Below are positions 21,511 through 32,032 of a stretch of 64,000 nt of DNA, piece by piece (the first letter of the stretch is position 1; every line of letters begins with the position of its first letter). The DNA lies in contig NC_081554.1 of the NCBI RefSeq assembly GCF_963082655.1, forward strand, positions 98,956,273 to 99,020,272. The letters run 5' to 3'. The notes under the pieces are model-generated. The model ran no database searches, had not been told where the DNA came from, and was given only the letters and a program-made list of their open reading frames with translations. The translations under genes and the position numbers were made by a program. This DNA comes from Stomoxys calcitrans. Lineage: Eukaryota > Arthropoda > Insecta > Diptera > Muscidae.

Positions 21511-24117
21511 AAACGCTTTCTCACCAGTGGATGGGAATCGATTGAATTTCACGCATGGGAATTGGCAATCACTGTAATTGTCAAATAATAGAAAATAATG
21601 TTGCTAAAAATAGATTTGGAAATAAAGTTTCATGAATGAGATGTTGGCCCGCAGGTAAACGGGGATGTTGTTCTCTGTGGTCTTTCAGCAGTGACATATG
21701 CGAATTGCATAGGATGTTGTTTAAGTATCACAAAAATGAGCTGCATAGCCGAGAGCCTCAGTAGTCATGTGGATATGAGCAAAGCGATCGTAGTGAACAA
21801 GAAAGTCTAGCCACCTTTCGAAATGGAACGTGGGTATACCAATGGTTGGGATGTCTAAGGATCTGTTGATCAGGCAATTTCTTTTCAGAAACTTTTCAAT
21901 AGCCCAATTTCTTCGCTTAACATAATCTCATGGTCATAAGCTCAACTCCACTTTGAAAATAAAAGAATAGTAGTCATACACATGAAAAAACGCATATAAG
22001 GAAAAAAAGGTGGACTTTTTTAACTTTCTTATATCCATTGTCTACGGAAACCACTCACTCTTTGTTATTCAGTTATACATATATTCCTTAGAATAACTCG
22101 TCTTTACATTGTTTGACATCAATAACAATCCTTTTGTTCAGACTTGGTCCCTCTGTGCCCCAAATTTGCAGCAATTGGATTTCCTTCTTTAGAAGCAAAC
22201 TTTTATACTTCTCTAATCTCTTGGATAATGCAAATCTCCAGCATTCCGATTAGTTGTTACACATCCAAATGGATTTAGGCTACAACTTTGTGTTTTTGTT
22301 TTTTGGTGGGGTCTTTATTGATGTTTGACATATTTGGGTCATTAGATACGAATGGGCCACTGCAGTTTATGCCTTGTAACTAATTGGATCCCAAAAATTA
22401 TTGACGAAAGATTTATCGTTCGTACCTTTACAAGCCTCGCATGCTCCAAATTAGGAAAATCGAAAAACATTAATTTTTCACCAGAAAATTTATTGAAAAT
22501 TGTCATTAAGTATATCAATGGCAGCCAATTTAAAACAAACTAAGGCCTATTTCTGTATTGTGCTTTGCTGTTAGTTTTGAGGTGGGTGTGTTGAGGAGAG
22601 ACGCAAGCATTGATTTAGATTTTCTGGGTGATGAATGAAATTTACAATGGGCTTTGGAATGTCGGCCAAGAATTCACTCTTTTATTTATGCCTTGGGGTG
22701 GCCACCATTTTTGGTTTATTTCCTTTGGAAATTAAACGTATTGTTTGTTTAATTCTTTTCTGTTAATATAGTGAGCGTGTGTGCATGTGTCGGTTGAGAC
22801 TGTTGCAAGTGTGTGCGCTTATACACTCGAGAGGCAGGCACGCACATTTTAACCTGAAACAAGACCTTTGACTTGTTTCTTCCCAGGGATCACCCATTGT
22901 GTCCAAAGTGTGTAGAACAAGCGACTGCTACTCAGACTTATGAATACATTAATGTGTGCCTGCTCCATGCGTTGCTATATCCAACCTGGAGAGTCACCAA
23001 TGCGCTTTGCCTTCTCCACTTCTTTAACACCACTGCCTCGTGCTGTGTGCGTTCTTTTTGTGTTTTTCAATGCACGATTTCAAAACATAAAAAGTGTCAG
23101 GAATTGAAAACATCTGCTTTCTTTCGATTTTTTTATGAACAATCACTGGAACTTATCGAATGAACGACTAAACGACAAAGACACAGACACAGACACAGAC
23201 ACGGAGGACGGACAAACAGTGTGTTTACCTTCCAGGGAATGGTTGAGTAGCCCAGTATATCCCTTGCAGTTACTTTGCCTACTTAGTTCCTGGTTGTGTG
23301 ATTCAGTATATACATAAGTAGATGCAACATGGTGCTAGTTGCCTTGAGCTGATTGTATTTGTAGGTGTTACCTCTGTCTTTGTGTTTCCATTGCTCCTTT
23401 TTATTGTTGCTGCATGCAACGCCGTTGCTGCTGCTATACAACCAAAACTAAGACCTATAATTATTTATACAATTCTGAAAATTATAGTGCACATCGGTCT
23501 AAAAGCCATTTGAAAAGATTTCGTTTGCGGGGAAATGTTTAGAGAATTTCATTGAAGGTGTGCAGCAGCGTAGTTAAAGTCATTTTGAATTGGGAACATG
23601 TGTTTTATGTGAGCGAGCGCGCTTTTTTATTGCATTTAACAAAGAAGCAGAAATCCATTATTTTTGGAATTTTTGTAATCAAAATGCCTGAAACATACAA
23701 AGCGATTAAGACAATATAGCTACCAAAATAAATGGAAGACGTAAACAGTTTTCCGTTTTAATTCGAAGTCTTAAATGACCAATAATGAATTGAGTTGCTT
23801 TTGTAAATAGAAGTATTTTGGGATTTCAAGATTTATTTCTAGTCTATTGACTTCATGGTGTATGTTTACAAAGACCTATGCAAGACATGCAAATGGAGAA
23901 CAACGAAGAAAGATGAGTTAATTTGGATGATCATTTAAATCAGTAAACAGCCCACCCCTATTTGTAAAATATGAAAAATCGTAATGTCATCGAAATAATT
24001 TTTATATTCAAGACTTTTTCTACACAAAATAAAGCAAGAAAGAATATTATGCGGTTCTTAAGGCCAGCATCGTATGATGGGAATTCTGGGGTGCTACCAC
24101 TCCATCAGTACATTGCT
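21511..24117. other. Unassigned stretch with (GACACA)n microsatellite
   Basis: Mostly AT-rich. A short microsatellite of 'acagac' units lies at about 23180-23202. The GC-richer part at 22870-23510 has open frames up to 96 codons without recognisable domains. No exon was supported. Confidence 0.35.
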
Positions 24118-24305
24118 ACTAGAGATGTGCACTTGAGTGATTTTTCACTCACGCTCATTAGACAAACAAATTGTTCACACACGACTCATGTCGTGCGTCG
24201 ACTTATATTCACGTCGACTCATGTTCACGCACGCTCACGAGATAGAAATTTTACTCACGCACGACTCACGAGAAAAATCGTGACTGTCGAAACACTTACG
24301 AATCA
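24118..24305. repeat. CACTCACG/CACGACTCACG-rich repeat
   Basis: Starts 'actagagatgtgcacttgagtgatttttcactcacgctc' and continues with reiterated ACTCACGCACG / CACGACTCACG words to about 24305. It looks like a degenerate short repeat, perhaps a DNA-transposon end. Class not determined. Confidence 0.4.
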
Positions 24306-24770
24306 CGGATGATGATTTTTGTAAACGTCTCTGAAAAGTTAGACAAAAATAGGCCAAAAAGTGGAGCTCTTCTTCTCGTAGAACAAGTCTGACGGGTTGA
24401 AAAAATGCTAAGGGACGAACGCACCGAAAAGGGGTCCAAGGTGTGAAACATATCTTGAACTGGCTTACGGAATTCCAATTTGAGGTTTCTGTAAAGACTT
24501 GTCTGAATAAGTAAATGTTGTAATTCGAAATACAAGAAATGCACTCGGTGGTCACACATCTCTTGACGAGATATCGGACATTCAGAAATACATCTGGCCA
24601 GGATTCTGAAATGTCTTAATGAATTTTTGAGCAGATAAATAGAAAAACTAGTAATCGCCATACACCTTCTAGTAGAGCTTGAAGGATTGCATCTAAATGG
24701 TTTTACGAGTGAGGGTTCTATAATATTCCAAGAGACATTATTCGAATGGGCTGTAACTTTTCTACTACAC
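24306..24770 (-). other. Unrecognised long open frame region
   Basis: A minus-strand frame of 169 codons (24296-24805) spans this segment, overlapping a second frame. No domain, signal peptide or retroelement motif was recognised. The length is notable for the base composition, but coding status is unsupported. Confidence 0.2.
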
Positions 24771-24771
24771 T

Positions 24772-24909
24772 CATAGAAAAAAGTCTGCTGAAAATAGCAA
24801 AACACTGTCTGCTGAATGTTAGTAGTTAATTTTGCTGCTAGTACAGCAATAGTTCTGATATTACAGCAGTAGCTCTGCTATTTCAGAACAGCAGACTTAC
24901 TGCTGAATA
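24772..24909 (+). mobile_element. CTGCTG-rich repeat element, left part (target of the LINE)
   Basis: Starts near 'acactcatagaaaaaagtctgctg' and contains reiterated CTGCTG/CAGCAG words. It is interrupted after TACTGCTGAATA (24898-24909) by the 4.76-kb LINE. The sequence continues at 29685 with 'gtctgttgaaaattactgctgc'. Class unknown. Confidence 0.5.
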
Positions 24910-25397
24910 CCTACAATACATAACCTTCAAAGAAGCCGGTTGTTTTTTTGTGCAGCTCCAACTGTTTCGCATGTTAAGGGCGATAGAATAAATCTCGCAA
25001 ACCGTTTTTACTGAAATTTGGATCCGTGTACCGTATATATTCAATGACGAAGAAGGCAAAGTGAAACAATCGGAGGTTAAGCAGCAATTTCACATTAATT
25101 TAATCCAATTATTCGCGGAATGAGTTAGAAATTCATTGGAAGTACTCCAGCCCAACTAGTACTACAATAAGCATTCAACAAACATCAGCTGCGCTCTTTC
25201 CTCAAACCTGCTGTTCGTAAGTCTATTATATCGTAATCGATTACATTGTAATTGTGGAATCATATGGTATTTTACAACCTTTTATTTGGAACTTATTTCG
25301 CGCCTAAAAATATGCCAACAATTTGATCACATAATTTCTGTTGTAACTGGCCTATTGCGATTATTCGATTTTATCGTATAAACTGTTATCGAAACGG

Positions 25398-26228
25398 ATG
25401 GATAACAATAGTCATACACCCAATATTCATACACCCAAGAGGAAATTATCTGAAACTTCACCGGAAAAGAAACAAACTATTAAAAAAATGAATATTGAAA
25501 CAACAGACCTTATTTCCATTATTAAAAACACTATAAATTCCAACCTCGATGAAAAACTAAAAAATCTTCCAACAAAGGACGATATCGAAGAGATTAGGAA
25601 AGAGATTACCTCGGTTAGTACACTGATAAATTCACTGCAAAATGAAAACCTCGAGCTTAAACAAAAGCTAGACGAAGTTACTAGAGAAAATAATGAAGTT
25701 AAAAGACAAATAAACTGGTTAAAATCTCAAATCAAATGTACTAAATTATTTATAAGGGGTCTCCCCACAAATAAATCAATTTATAAAGCAGTACAAAATT
25801 TAATACAAAATGACATGGGGATCAAACTAAAAATAGTAAATGTAAGAAAGATCTATGAACGATATAATATGATGTCTGCTTTAGTCGAATTAGAAAATCA
25901 AGAAGCAGTTAATGAAGTGCTGAGGAACACGAAAAAATTAGCTAATACAAGAATAACTATTGAGAGAGATATGGAGCCAATAAAACAACAAAAGAAGAAA
26001 AAACTTTTGGATATTAAACGGAAGCTTCTAGCAATAAACAAAGACCATAAAATTGTTGTAAGGGAAGACAGAATGAGAGTTAAGGATAAATGGTTCATGC
26101 TGAATAATAATTTTAAACTGGTTGCAGGCAAATATGATGGAATTGATGAACTGGAAAAAATATATGGCGAACAAATTAAAGAGCTGACAATTCATCTAAG
26201 CGGGAATCTAAGGGAATCAAAAAACTGA
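25398..26228 (+). CDS. LINE ORF1 protein, coiled-coil nucleic-acid-binding type (276 aa)
   Basis: A Lys/Asp-rich N terminus is followed by a predicted coiled coil at about residues 62-113 with Leu/Ile/Val heptads (LINSLQNENLELKQKLDEV...). A globular part starts KLFIRGLPTNKS and continues to about residue 195, resembling an RRM-like fold, and a basic C-terminal domain completes the protein. No CCHC zinc knuckles were seen. This organisation resembles L1-type ORF1 RNA chaperones that coat the element RNA, rather than the Gag-like ORF1 of Jockey or I. The ATG at 25398 is the first of the frame. The last sense codons are TCA AAA AAC before TGA, forming a slippery site that may lead into ORF2. Confidence 0.85.
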   Translation: MDNNSHTPNIHTPKRKLSETSPEKKQTIKKMNIETTDLISIIKNTINSNLDEKLKNLPTKDDIEEIRKEITSVSTLINSLQNENLELKQKLDEVTRENNEVKRQINWLKSQIKCTKLFIRGLPTNKSIYKAVQNLIQNDMGIKLKIVNVRKIYERYNMMSALVELENQEAVNEVLRNTKKLANTRITIERDMEPIKQQKKKKLLDIKRKLLAINKDHKIVVREDRMRVKDKWFMLNNNFKLVAGKYDGIDELEKIYGEQIKELTIHLSGNLRESKN

Positions 26229-29200
26229 AATCAAATAATTCATTATCAATCAACAACGAAAAAAATCAAGTTACTACACACATATCTATTATTTCATACA
26301 ATGTAAATGGATTGGAAAACAAATATATTTACCCATCATTCTTTGAGTACATAAAAACCCATGACATATTTATACTAATCGAAACACATTTAACTGAAGA
26401 TAAATACGAGTCTGTAAAAAAATATTTTCAAGGATTTACTTTGAATTTTGAAGCAGCAAAGCGTTTTAGCAGATATGGTAGAGCAACAGGAGGTCTTATA
26501 CTCGGCGTAAACACACGATTGAAGTGCATGGGAATATCTTCATATACATTTAGGATTGAAGAAGCAAACCTGCTTAAAATTGCAACTAGTGAGGTTTGTT
26601 TTACATTAGTACCGTCCTATTTCAGACCAGCGTGTTGGGATATGCAATTTGAATGTATCTCAAACCTGTTTCTATATAATGATGTTGTAAACCCAATTGT
26701 AATGGGAGATCTAAATGCCAGAATCGGAGAGTTTAAACAGGAGATTGATGATTCGTTTATTTTAACTTTTCAATCGGGTCTAGAAAGTAGAAATTCAAAA
26801 GACAAGATAATCAACCGCCAAGGAAGGCAAGTAATAGAATTCATGACTGATAATAACATGCTAATTCTAAACGGAAGAACTAAAGGAGATGAAGTTGGAA
26901 ACTTTACTTTTATAAGTACAATTGGAGAATCAGTTATAGATATATGTGGAGTATGTCATGAACTTTTAAATAATGTGGAACTTTTTAAGGTTGATAACAA
27001 GGCTTGGTCTGATCATATGCCCATAATAATAAATATAGCAGTCAAAGGAGTTACCCCCAAAACAAAAACCATGAATCTTTTACCAAAAATTCAATGGATG
27101 GATAACCGGAAAAGGGAATATCAAGAAAGATTGTCGATTGAGACAAACAAAATTGGAAACATGGAATGTATAAAGTTAAGCGACTTAACGGAAGTGATAA
27201 AGGCTTCGGTTGGGAAAGCTGAGCGGCCTTCGAAGAATTATGTCCCGAAACAACAGTGGTATGATTCAAGATGCAACAAAGCACGAGAAAAGTGCTTTAG
27301 GTTGTTAAACACATATAGAAAAACTGGTGAGATTGAAGAAAAAAACAAATATTTAGAGGCTCAAAAACATTATAAGATTATTTGTAAAAATAGCCAAGAA
27401 AACTATTTTCATAATGTGATTGAAAAGATTCACACGGCAAATAACTCGAAAGAATGGTGGCGTTGGATAAGGGAAGTCCGAAATCAAAAATTTCAAATTG
27501 GCAGTAACGTAACGGCAGATGAATTTAAAAACTACTTTATGCACCTATTAAATCCAATTCAAGTTGTTGCCCCTATTCAATATGCACCTCCCTTTAGATT
27601 AAACCAATATTTAGATGAACCTATATCAATAGCTGAGTTAAGAGAAACACTGCGTAAGATGAAAAACAACAAAGCTCCAGGCGAGGATAGAGTGCCTTAT
27701 GAGTTCTTTGTGAATGCAACGGATGAATTCCAGAATATATTGTTAACAAAGTATAATAAGATACTAGATGGTGAAAGCGTTGATGAGTCATTTAGTAAAT
27801 CTATTATATATCCAATATATAAAAAAGGGAATTGTGAACAACCCAATAATTACAGAGGAATTGCTTTCTCAAACTGTATTGCAAAGATAATGATGGGGAT
27901 TCTTAACGAGCGTTTATGGAAATGGGTAGAATCTGAGAATGTTTTGAATGAATTTCAAGCAGGATTTAGACGAGGCTACTCCTCATACGATAATATATAC
28001 AACTTGTCTGCAATAGTAAGTCTTAAACTAGACGAAAAGAAGAAAGTCTATGCATATTTTGTAGACTTTTCCGCTGCTTTTGACAATGTGTCCAGACAAG
28101 CCCTAATTTATAAATTATTTGAACTGGGTGTCTCCTATAAATTTGCTAAGCTTGTAGAGAACTTATACGCTAATACACAGTACGCTGTATGGACGGGGGA
28201 GGAATTGTCCGCATATTTTCAAACTAAGGCTGGCGTAAAACAGGGATGTTTGCTCTCACCCTTATTATTTGCTTTATACATCAATGATTTGCATGATAGC
28301 CTGGAGGGAGGACTGCAGTGTAATGGTATTAATCTGAGGATTTTACTATACGCAGATGATATTGTGATTATCTCTGATGATATAGAAACAATGCAAAGCA
28401 TGATTTACAACTTAGAAATCTATTGCAAAAAATGGAACCTTTCAGTCAATATGGCAAAATCGCAGATGCTAATTTTTAGAAGAGGTGGAAGATTAAGCTC
28501 TCTCGAAAAGTGGTGGTATAAAGGGGAAGAAATTAAAATTACCTCTGAATTTAATTATTTGGGAGTAATTTTTACTCCAAAGCTGAGTTTTCAAAAACAT
28601 GTAGAAAAGAGAAATCTGCAAGCAAAGATTGCTCTTAATACGACCTGGAATCACATAATGAAGGAGAACCGAATCAGTCTACGTATGAAATGGAAGGTGT
28701 ACTTAGCCGTTTGTAGAGCAATACAGAGCTATGCATCTCAAATATGGGGCTTTAGACATTTTGATGAAGTAGACAAACTTCAACGCTTTTTTATGAAAAA
28801 AATTTTACGGCTGCCGAAAAATACGCCAAATTATGTACTGATGTTGGAAACTGCTGCTGAAGAAAGCCATATATATACGATGGGATTACATTTGAAATAT
28901 ATAAATAACGTTTTACTACATTACCATGATAATCGGTTGCCAAAGATGCTAACGAGAGCATTAATAGAAAGGAATTCGTTTTGGGTGAAAGATTTGAGAA
29001 ATATAGCAAGAGATCTAAACATCAATTGGCCTGAATTGCCGAATATTTTCGTCCAATGGAAAACTTTCAGCATTGAACTGCTAACGGCTTTAAAATTGAG
29101 AAACATCTATGGTAATATTCGAAATAAAAACTCAACAGAACGGTTTTACAAACATCTGGACTATAATAAGGGGCTTTCATATATAACAGATGAGAATCCG

Positions 29201-29515
29201 TTAGATAACATCATATGGATTCTAAAGGCGCGAGGTGGAATGCTTAACTTAAACGGCAATTTATATGGTGTGGAAGATAACCATAAATTATGTAACCTTT
29301 GCAATATGCGGGCTATCGAAAATATCCAACATTTCGTAGGTGTATGCCCAGTGCTAAAAGAATTTCGAATTTTGTACTTTGGCAAAATAGTACTAGCTGA
29401 TCATGAAATGATCAATATATTGAATGGACAACGACAGGATGATTGGAGCAATTTGATTAAATACATAAAATGTGCAATGAATTATAGGCACTATTTGATA
29501 CAAGAATTAAACTAA
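26180..29515 (+). CDS. LINE ORF2: endonuclease-reverse transcriptase
   Basis: The frame is open from just after a TAA at 26177-26179 and overlaps ORF1 by 49 nt in the -1 frame. The first endonuclease motif (ISYNVNGL, 26285-26314) precedes any in-frame ATG. The first ATG is at 26528, inside the endonuclease domain, so ordinary AUG initiation would destroy it. Counting from codon 26312: endonuclease Glu24 (IETHL), D133/N135 (GDLNA), D210 and SDH at 233-235; RT motifs NYRGIAFS (513-520), DFSAAFD (585-591), KQGCLLSPLLF (643-653) and YADD (680-683); C-terminal CCHC at C994, C997, H1007, C1012. It lies in the cytoplasm/nucleus as the target-primed reverse transcription enzyme. About 1100 residues and no disruptions. 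Confidence 0.92.
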   Translation, partial: RADNSSKRESKGIKKLKSNNSLSINNEKNQVTTHISIISYNVNGLENKYIYPSFFEYIKTHDIFILIETHLTEDKYESVKKYFQGFTLNFEAAKRFSRYGRATGGLILGVNTRLKCMGISSYTFRIEEANLLKIATSEVCFTLVPSYFRPACWDMQFECISNLFLYNDVVNPIVMGDLNARIGEFKQEIDDSFILTFQSGLESRNSKDKIINRQGRQVIEFMTDNNMLILNGRTKGDEVGNFTFISTIGESVIDICGVCHELLNNVELFKVDNKAWSDHMPIIINIAVKGVTPKTKTMNLLPKIQWMDNRKREYQERLSIETNKIGNMECIKLSDLTEVIKASVGKAERPSKNYVPKQQWYDSRCNKAREKCFRLLNTYRKTGEIEEKNKYLEAQKHYKIICKNSQENYFHNVIEKIHTANNSKEWWRWIREVRNQKFQIGSNVTADEFKNYFMHLLNPIQVVAPIQYAPPFRLNQYLDEPISIAELRETLRKMKNNKAPGEDRVPYEFFVNATDEFQNILLTKYNKILDGESVDESFSKSIIYPIYKKGNCEQPNNYRGIAFSNCIAKIMMGILNERLWKWVESENVLNEFQAGFRRGYSSYDNIYNLSAIVSLKLDEKKKVYAYFVDFSAAFDNVSRQALIYKLFELGVSYKFAKLVENLYANTQYAVWTGEELSAYFQTKAGVKQGCLLSPLLFALYINDLHDSLEGGLQCNGINLRILLYADDIVIISDDIETMQSMIYNLEIYCKKWNLSVNMAKSQMLIFRRGGRLSSLEKWWYKGEEIKITSEFNYLGVIFTPKLSFQKHVEKRNLQAKIALNTTWNHIMKENRISLRMKWKVYLAVCRAIQSYASQIWGFRHFDEVDKLQRFFMKKILRLPKNTPNYVLMLETAAEESHIYTMGLHLKYINNVLLHYHDNRLPKMLTRALIERNSFWVKDLRNIARDLNINWPELPNIFVQWKTFSIELLTALKLRNIYGNIRNKNSTERFYKHLDYNKGLSYITDENPLDNIIWILKARGGMLNLNGNLYGVEDNHKLCNLCNMRAIENIQHFVGVCPVLKEFRILYFGKIVLADHEMINILNGQRQDDWSNLIKYIKCAMNYRHYLIQELN
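26219..26225 (+). promoter_or_regulatory. Candidate -1 ribosomal frameshift site A AAA AAC
   Basis: The heptamer A AAA AAC is in register with the ORF1 frame (tcA AAA AAC) and is followed immediately by the ORF1 stop TGA (26226-26228). Slipping back one base enters the ORF2 frame, which lacks an AUG before its first catalytic motif. No strong downstream pseudoknot is evident by eye, only weak AT-rich pairing. Efficiency is therefore uncertain, and termination-reinitiation is the alternative. Confidence 0.6.
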
Positions 29516-29684
29516 ACACAAATGTGACAGACGTTTAATGCAAAAAAAACATTGTCTAAGTTTAACTATCTTTATTAAAGTTAATCAAAAAAAAAAAAAT
29601 ACAAGCAATGAATATTATACTTATATAGTTGAATTTTGTTTAATAAAGATCTAATCTAATCTAAATCTAATCTACTGCTGAATA

Positions 29685-29735
29685 GTCTGTTGAAAATTAC
29701 TGCTGCTTAATTTCTGATGCTTCCATGGAATATTG
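29685..29735 (+). mobile_element. CTGCTG-rich repeat element, right part
   Basis: Continuation of the element interrupted by the LINE: 'gtctgttgaaaattactgctgcttaatttctg'. Its terminus was not determined. Confidence 0.4.
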
Positions 29736-30229
29736 TCCATGTTTTTCTTTGTGTTGAGAAAATCAACCTGAACATGGTGAAGATAAGCAGATGGGCCAGA
29801 AACAATAGTCTTCAGTTGTCGTTTTTCCGACAAAAGTTGTTTCTTTTCAAAATCTGTGTACCTTTACGATAGATTCGTTTCCTCTCGATCATCGCGTCTT
29901 AACTGTATTAAACCATTAAAAACGAGATACTTAATTTCGGAGAGACAGTTCTTTATCCCTTTCATTAATGATGTCCTCTATAGAGGATATGACTCTAAGA
30001 GTCCACTGTTCATTACTCATATGATTTTTGTTATTTTTTTGGGTGTATAAACGGTACTGTTCTTATGTGTTAAGTAAATTTAATTTTGATTTTGTGTGAC
30101 GCTGTCGGCTTAAGTGTTGCTAAGTAAAATTCATACAAAAAATTAAATATCAAGCCTGATGTGAGTGTAATGTGTTTTTAAATAGTCATATCCTTTGTAG
30201 TGGACATCGGTAGTTAACGGCTATAATAT
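29736..30229. other. Unassigned AT-rich stretch
   Basis: One 64-codon frame and no recognised motif or repeat. Confidence 0.35.
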
Positions 30230-30530
30230 AATACCGATTAAGACCAAACTTGGCATGTAGGCTGAAAATTTTACCCAAATCGGATAAAAATTGCGCCTTG
30301 GATGGGTTCATGACTTCACATCGGTTAATCACTAAATATGGGAGCTACATCTGGTAATAAAAGAAATTGGACCGAATTTTTCATGTATGTTTAAAGTAAC
30401 AACAGTCGTCAAAGTGCAAAATTTCAGCCAAATCAGATAATTTTTGCGTCCTCTAGGGGCTTAAGAAATCACATCTGTTGATCGGTATATATGGGAGCTA
30501 TATCGAAATATAAAACTATTACGGCAGCAA
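30230..30530 (-). mobile_element. Family A-related remnant (copy A9)
   Basis: Reverse-oriented units: 'aaattttacccaaatcggataaaaattgcgcc', 'tcagccaaatcagataatttttgcgtcctctaggggcttaagaaatcac', 'atatatgggagctatatcgaaat'. Termini are lost. Confidence 0.6.
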
Positions 30531-31030
30531 CCTGAAGGGAAGGAGGAGGTTAAGAACAAAAGGACAAACAACTGTTTTACATGATTAAACAAATGATAAT
30601 GATGTTTGTTTCTATGATGCAACGGTAAAGGATAAAACAAAATCCAACACACACATACTTACCGCGGTCCTTCACCTTCTTCTTCTTTGAGATCGAAAAT
30701 GAAATGATATTGCCCTTGAAAATGAAAAAAAGTGGATACGACAGACTGTAATAAACAAGTGTCAACAAGTGTTTTAGTTTAATTGTCTCCATTGCCCTCC
30801 ATCTAACTAGTTGCGAAGAGAAAATCATTTTATCATTGCTGCTTTTAATTCAGTAATGAAAGTGATGTGCACGCAGTTCAATTGTGGAACAATCTACCAT
30901 ATAATCTCCGTACCATTTAATATTTTCCCAATTCAAGCGAGAGTTACAATCACAAATTACGTTGATGGAATAACAAATATAATTCAAATGCAATTTCATT
31001 TGCATACAATATGTTTGTGTGTGTGTCATA
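30531..31030. other. Unassigned AT-rich stretch
   Basis: Short overlapping frames only. No feature recognised. Confidence 0.35.
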
Positions 31031-31036
31031 TGCCTT

Positions 31037-31366
31037 TTTATACCCTCCACCATAGGATGGGGGTATACTAATTTTGTCATTCTATTTTGTACAACGGCTT
31101 CTCCCATAGCCTTCAACATACGTGTGCAATATTGTCTGAATTGATCTATAGCTTGATACTGCTTTCATATAAACCGATCTCCCGATTTTGCTTCTTGAGC
31201 CCTGAATCGGACTTTAACTTGATATAGCTCCTTCTCTTCCGTACTTATTCATTATTCTTTGTTTGCCTAAAAAGAGATACTGCGCAAAGAACTCGACAGA
31301 TGCGATCCATGGTGGAGGGTATATAAGTTTCGGCCCGGCCGAACTTAGCACTCTTTTACTTGTTTT
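31037..31366 (+). mobile_element. Short family A copy (A6), about 330 bp
   Basis: Both ends are well preserved: left TTTTTATACCCTCCACCATAGGATGGGGG, right CATGGTGGAGGGTATATAAGTTTCGGCCCGGCCGAACTTAGCAC with a TTTTACTTGTTTT terminus. Most of the 153-bp array is deleted. The BEL/Pao element inserted 13 bp downstream. Confidence 0.85.
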
Positions 31367-31379
31367 ACTCTATATATAT

Positions 31380-31956
31380 TGAATAAAACGAGTTTAATCC
31401 CGGAGTACTTTTTTGATACTCATTTATTTCTTCAAAATCTCATCCTTATATAAATTATTTTTAATGAATGGATTAAACTTTATTCATTGAGTATGAGTTA
31501 AAAACTGAGCTTACAATAATGCTGTTACTTAAAACTAAGCCACCACATTATGTTGCGCCGCTGTCGCTCTGCCAACGTTGCCATTGCATTTCTTGCTGAC
31601 ACAGTGGCCCGTGTAGAATATTGGGCTATTAACCTGTAGTGGGGTGTTGAATAGGCGGCTCGTGTTACTTGTGGGAATACGGGAGCATGAAGGTTTCCCA
31701 TGAATGGTTGTAAGTAGTTGGTTTGGGTGCAACCAAATGAATAAGGTGTCTAGAATAAGGTGTCCAATGCGCTGACTTAGCAGCTCGTGTGGGGTTTTTG
31801 GTTGCCTTGGTGCAGCTAAACTGAGGGAATACGGGAACACGAGGGTTCCTCATGAAAATAAACAAAAAATGGAAAGTATCTTATCTATTCGTTCTCAAGG
31901 CTAAAACATTTCCATGACACACATCAACTAATATCCCATGTTTAGAAATCTAAACA
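31380..31956 (-). repeat. BEL/Pao 3' LTR
   Basis: 577 bp, TG...CA termini, identical by reading to the LTR at 37641-38217. It lies downstream of the env-encoding end of the ORF. A 101-codon open frame inside is shared by both LTRs and is not considered coding. Confidence 0.93.
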
Positions 31957-32032
31957 TTCTGCGGGCGGCCAAAACTAATTATGAAATAGCTCTACTTATA
32001 AACTGTAAAAATTCAGCAAAATGGACTGTAAT

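Larger units (their letters stand above)
24910..29672 (+). mobile_element. Full-length, apparently intact non-LTR retrotransposon (LINE)
   Basis: The element is flanked by a perfect 12-bp target-site duplication, TACTGCTGAATA, at 24898-24909 and 29673-29684. It has a 488-bp 5' UTR, ORF1 (25398-26228), ORF2 (open 26180-29515), a short 3' UTR with AATAAA (29642-29647) and a simple ATCTA-type tail rather than poly(A). Both frames are uninterrupted, which implies recent insertion and possible activity. ORF2 has an apurinic-type endonuclease, reverse transcriptase and C-terminal CCHC, with no RNase H. This separates it from the LOA-type copies elsewhere in the window. The clade was not resolved by eye. 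Confidence 0.92.

Noticed and set aside
23971..24312. 113-codon plus-strand frame as a gene
   Set aside because: Its second half runs through the reiterated CACTCACG repeat; no domain.
26312..26314. TTG at 26312 as the ORF2 start
   Set aside because: It is inside the first endonuclease motif and the frame is open further upstream into ORF1; frameshifting or reinitiation fits better.
31535..31840. 101-codon frame in the BEL LTR (repeated at 37796-38101) as a gene
   Set aside because: It occurs identically in both LTRs, shows no domain, and lies in regulatory repeat sequence.
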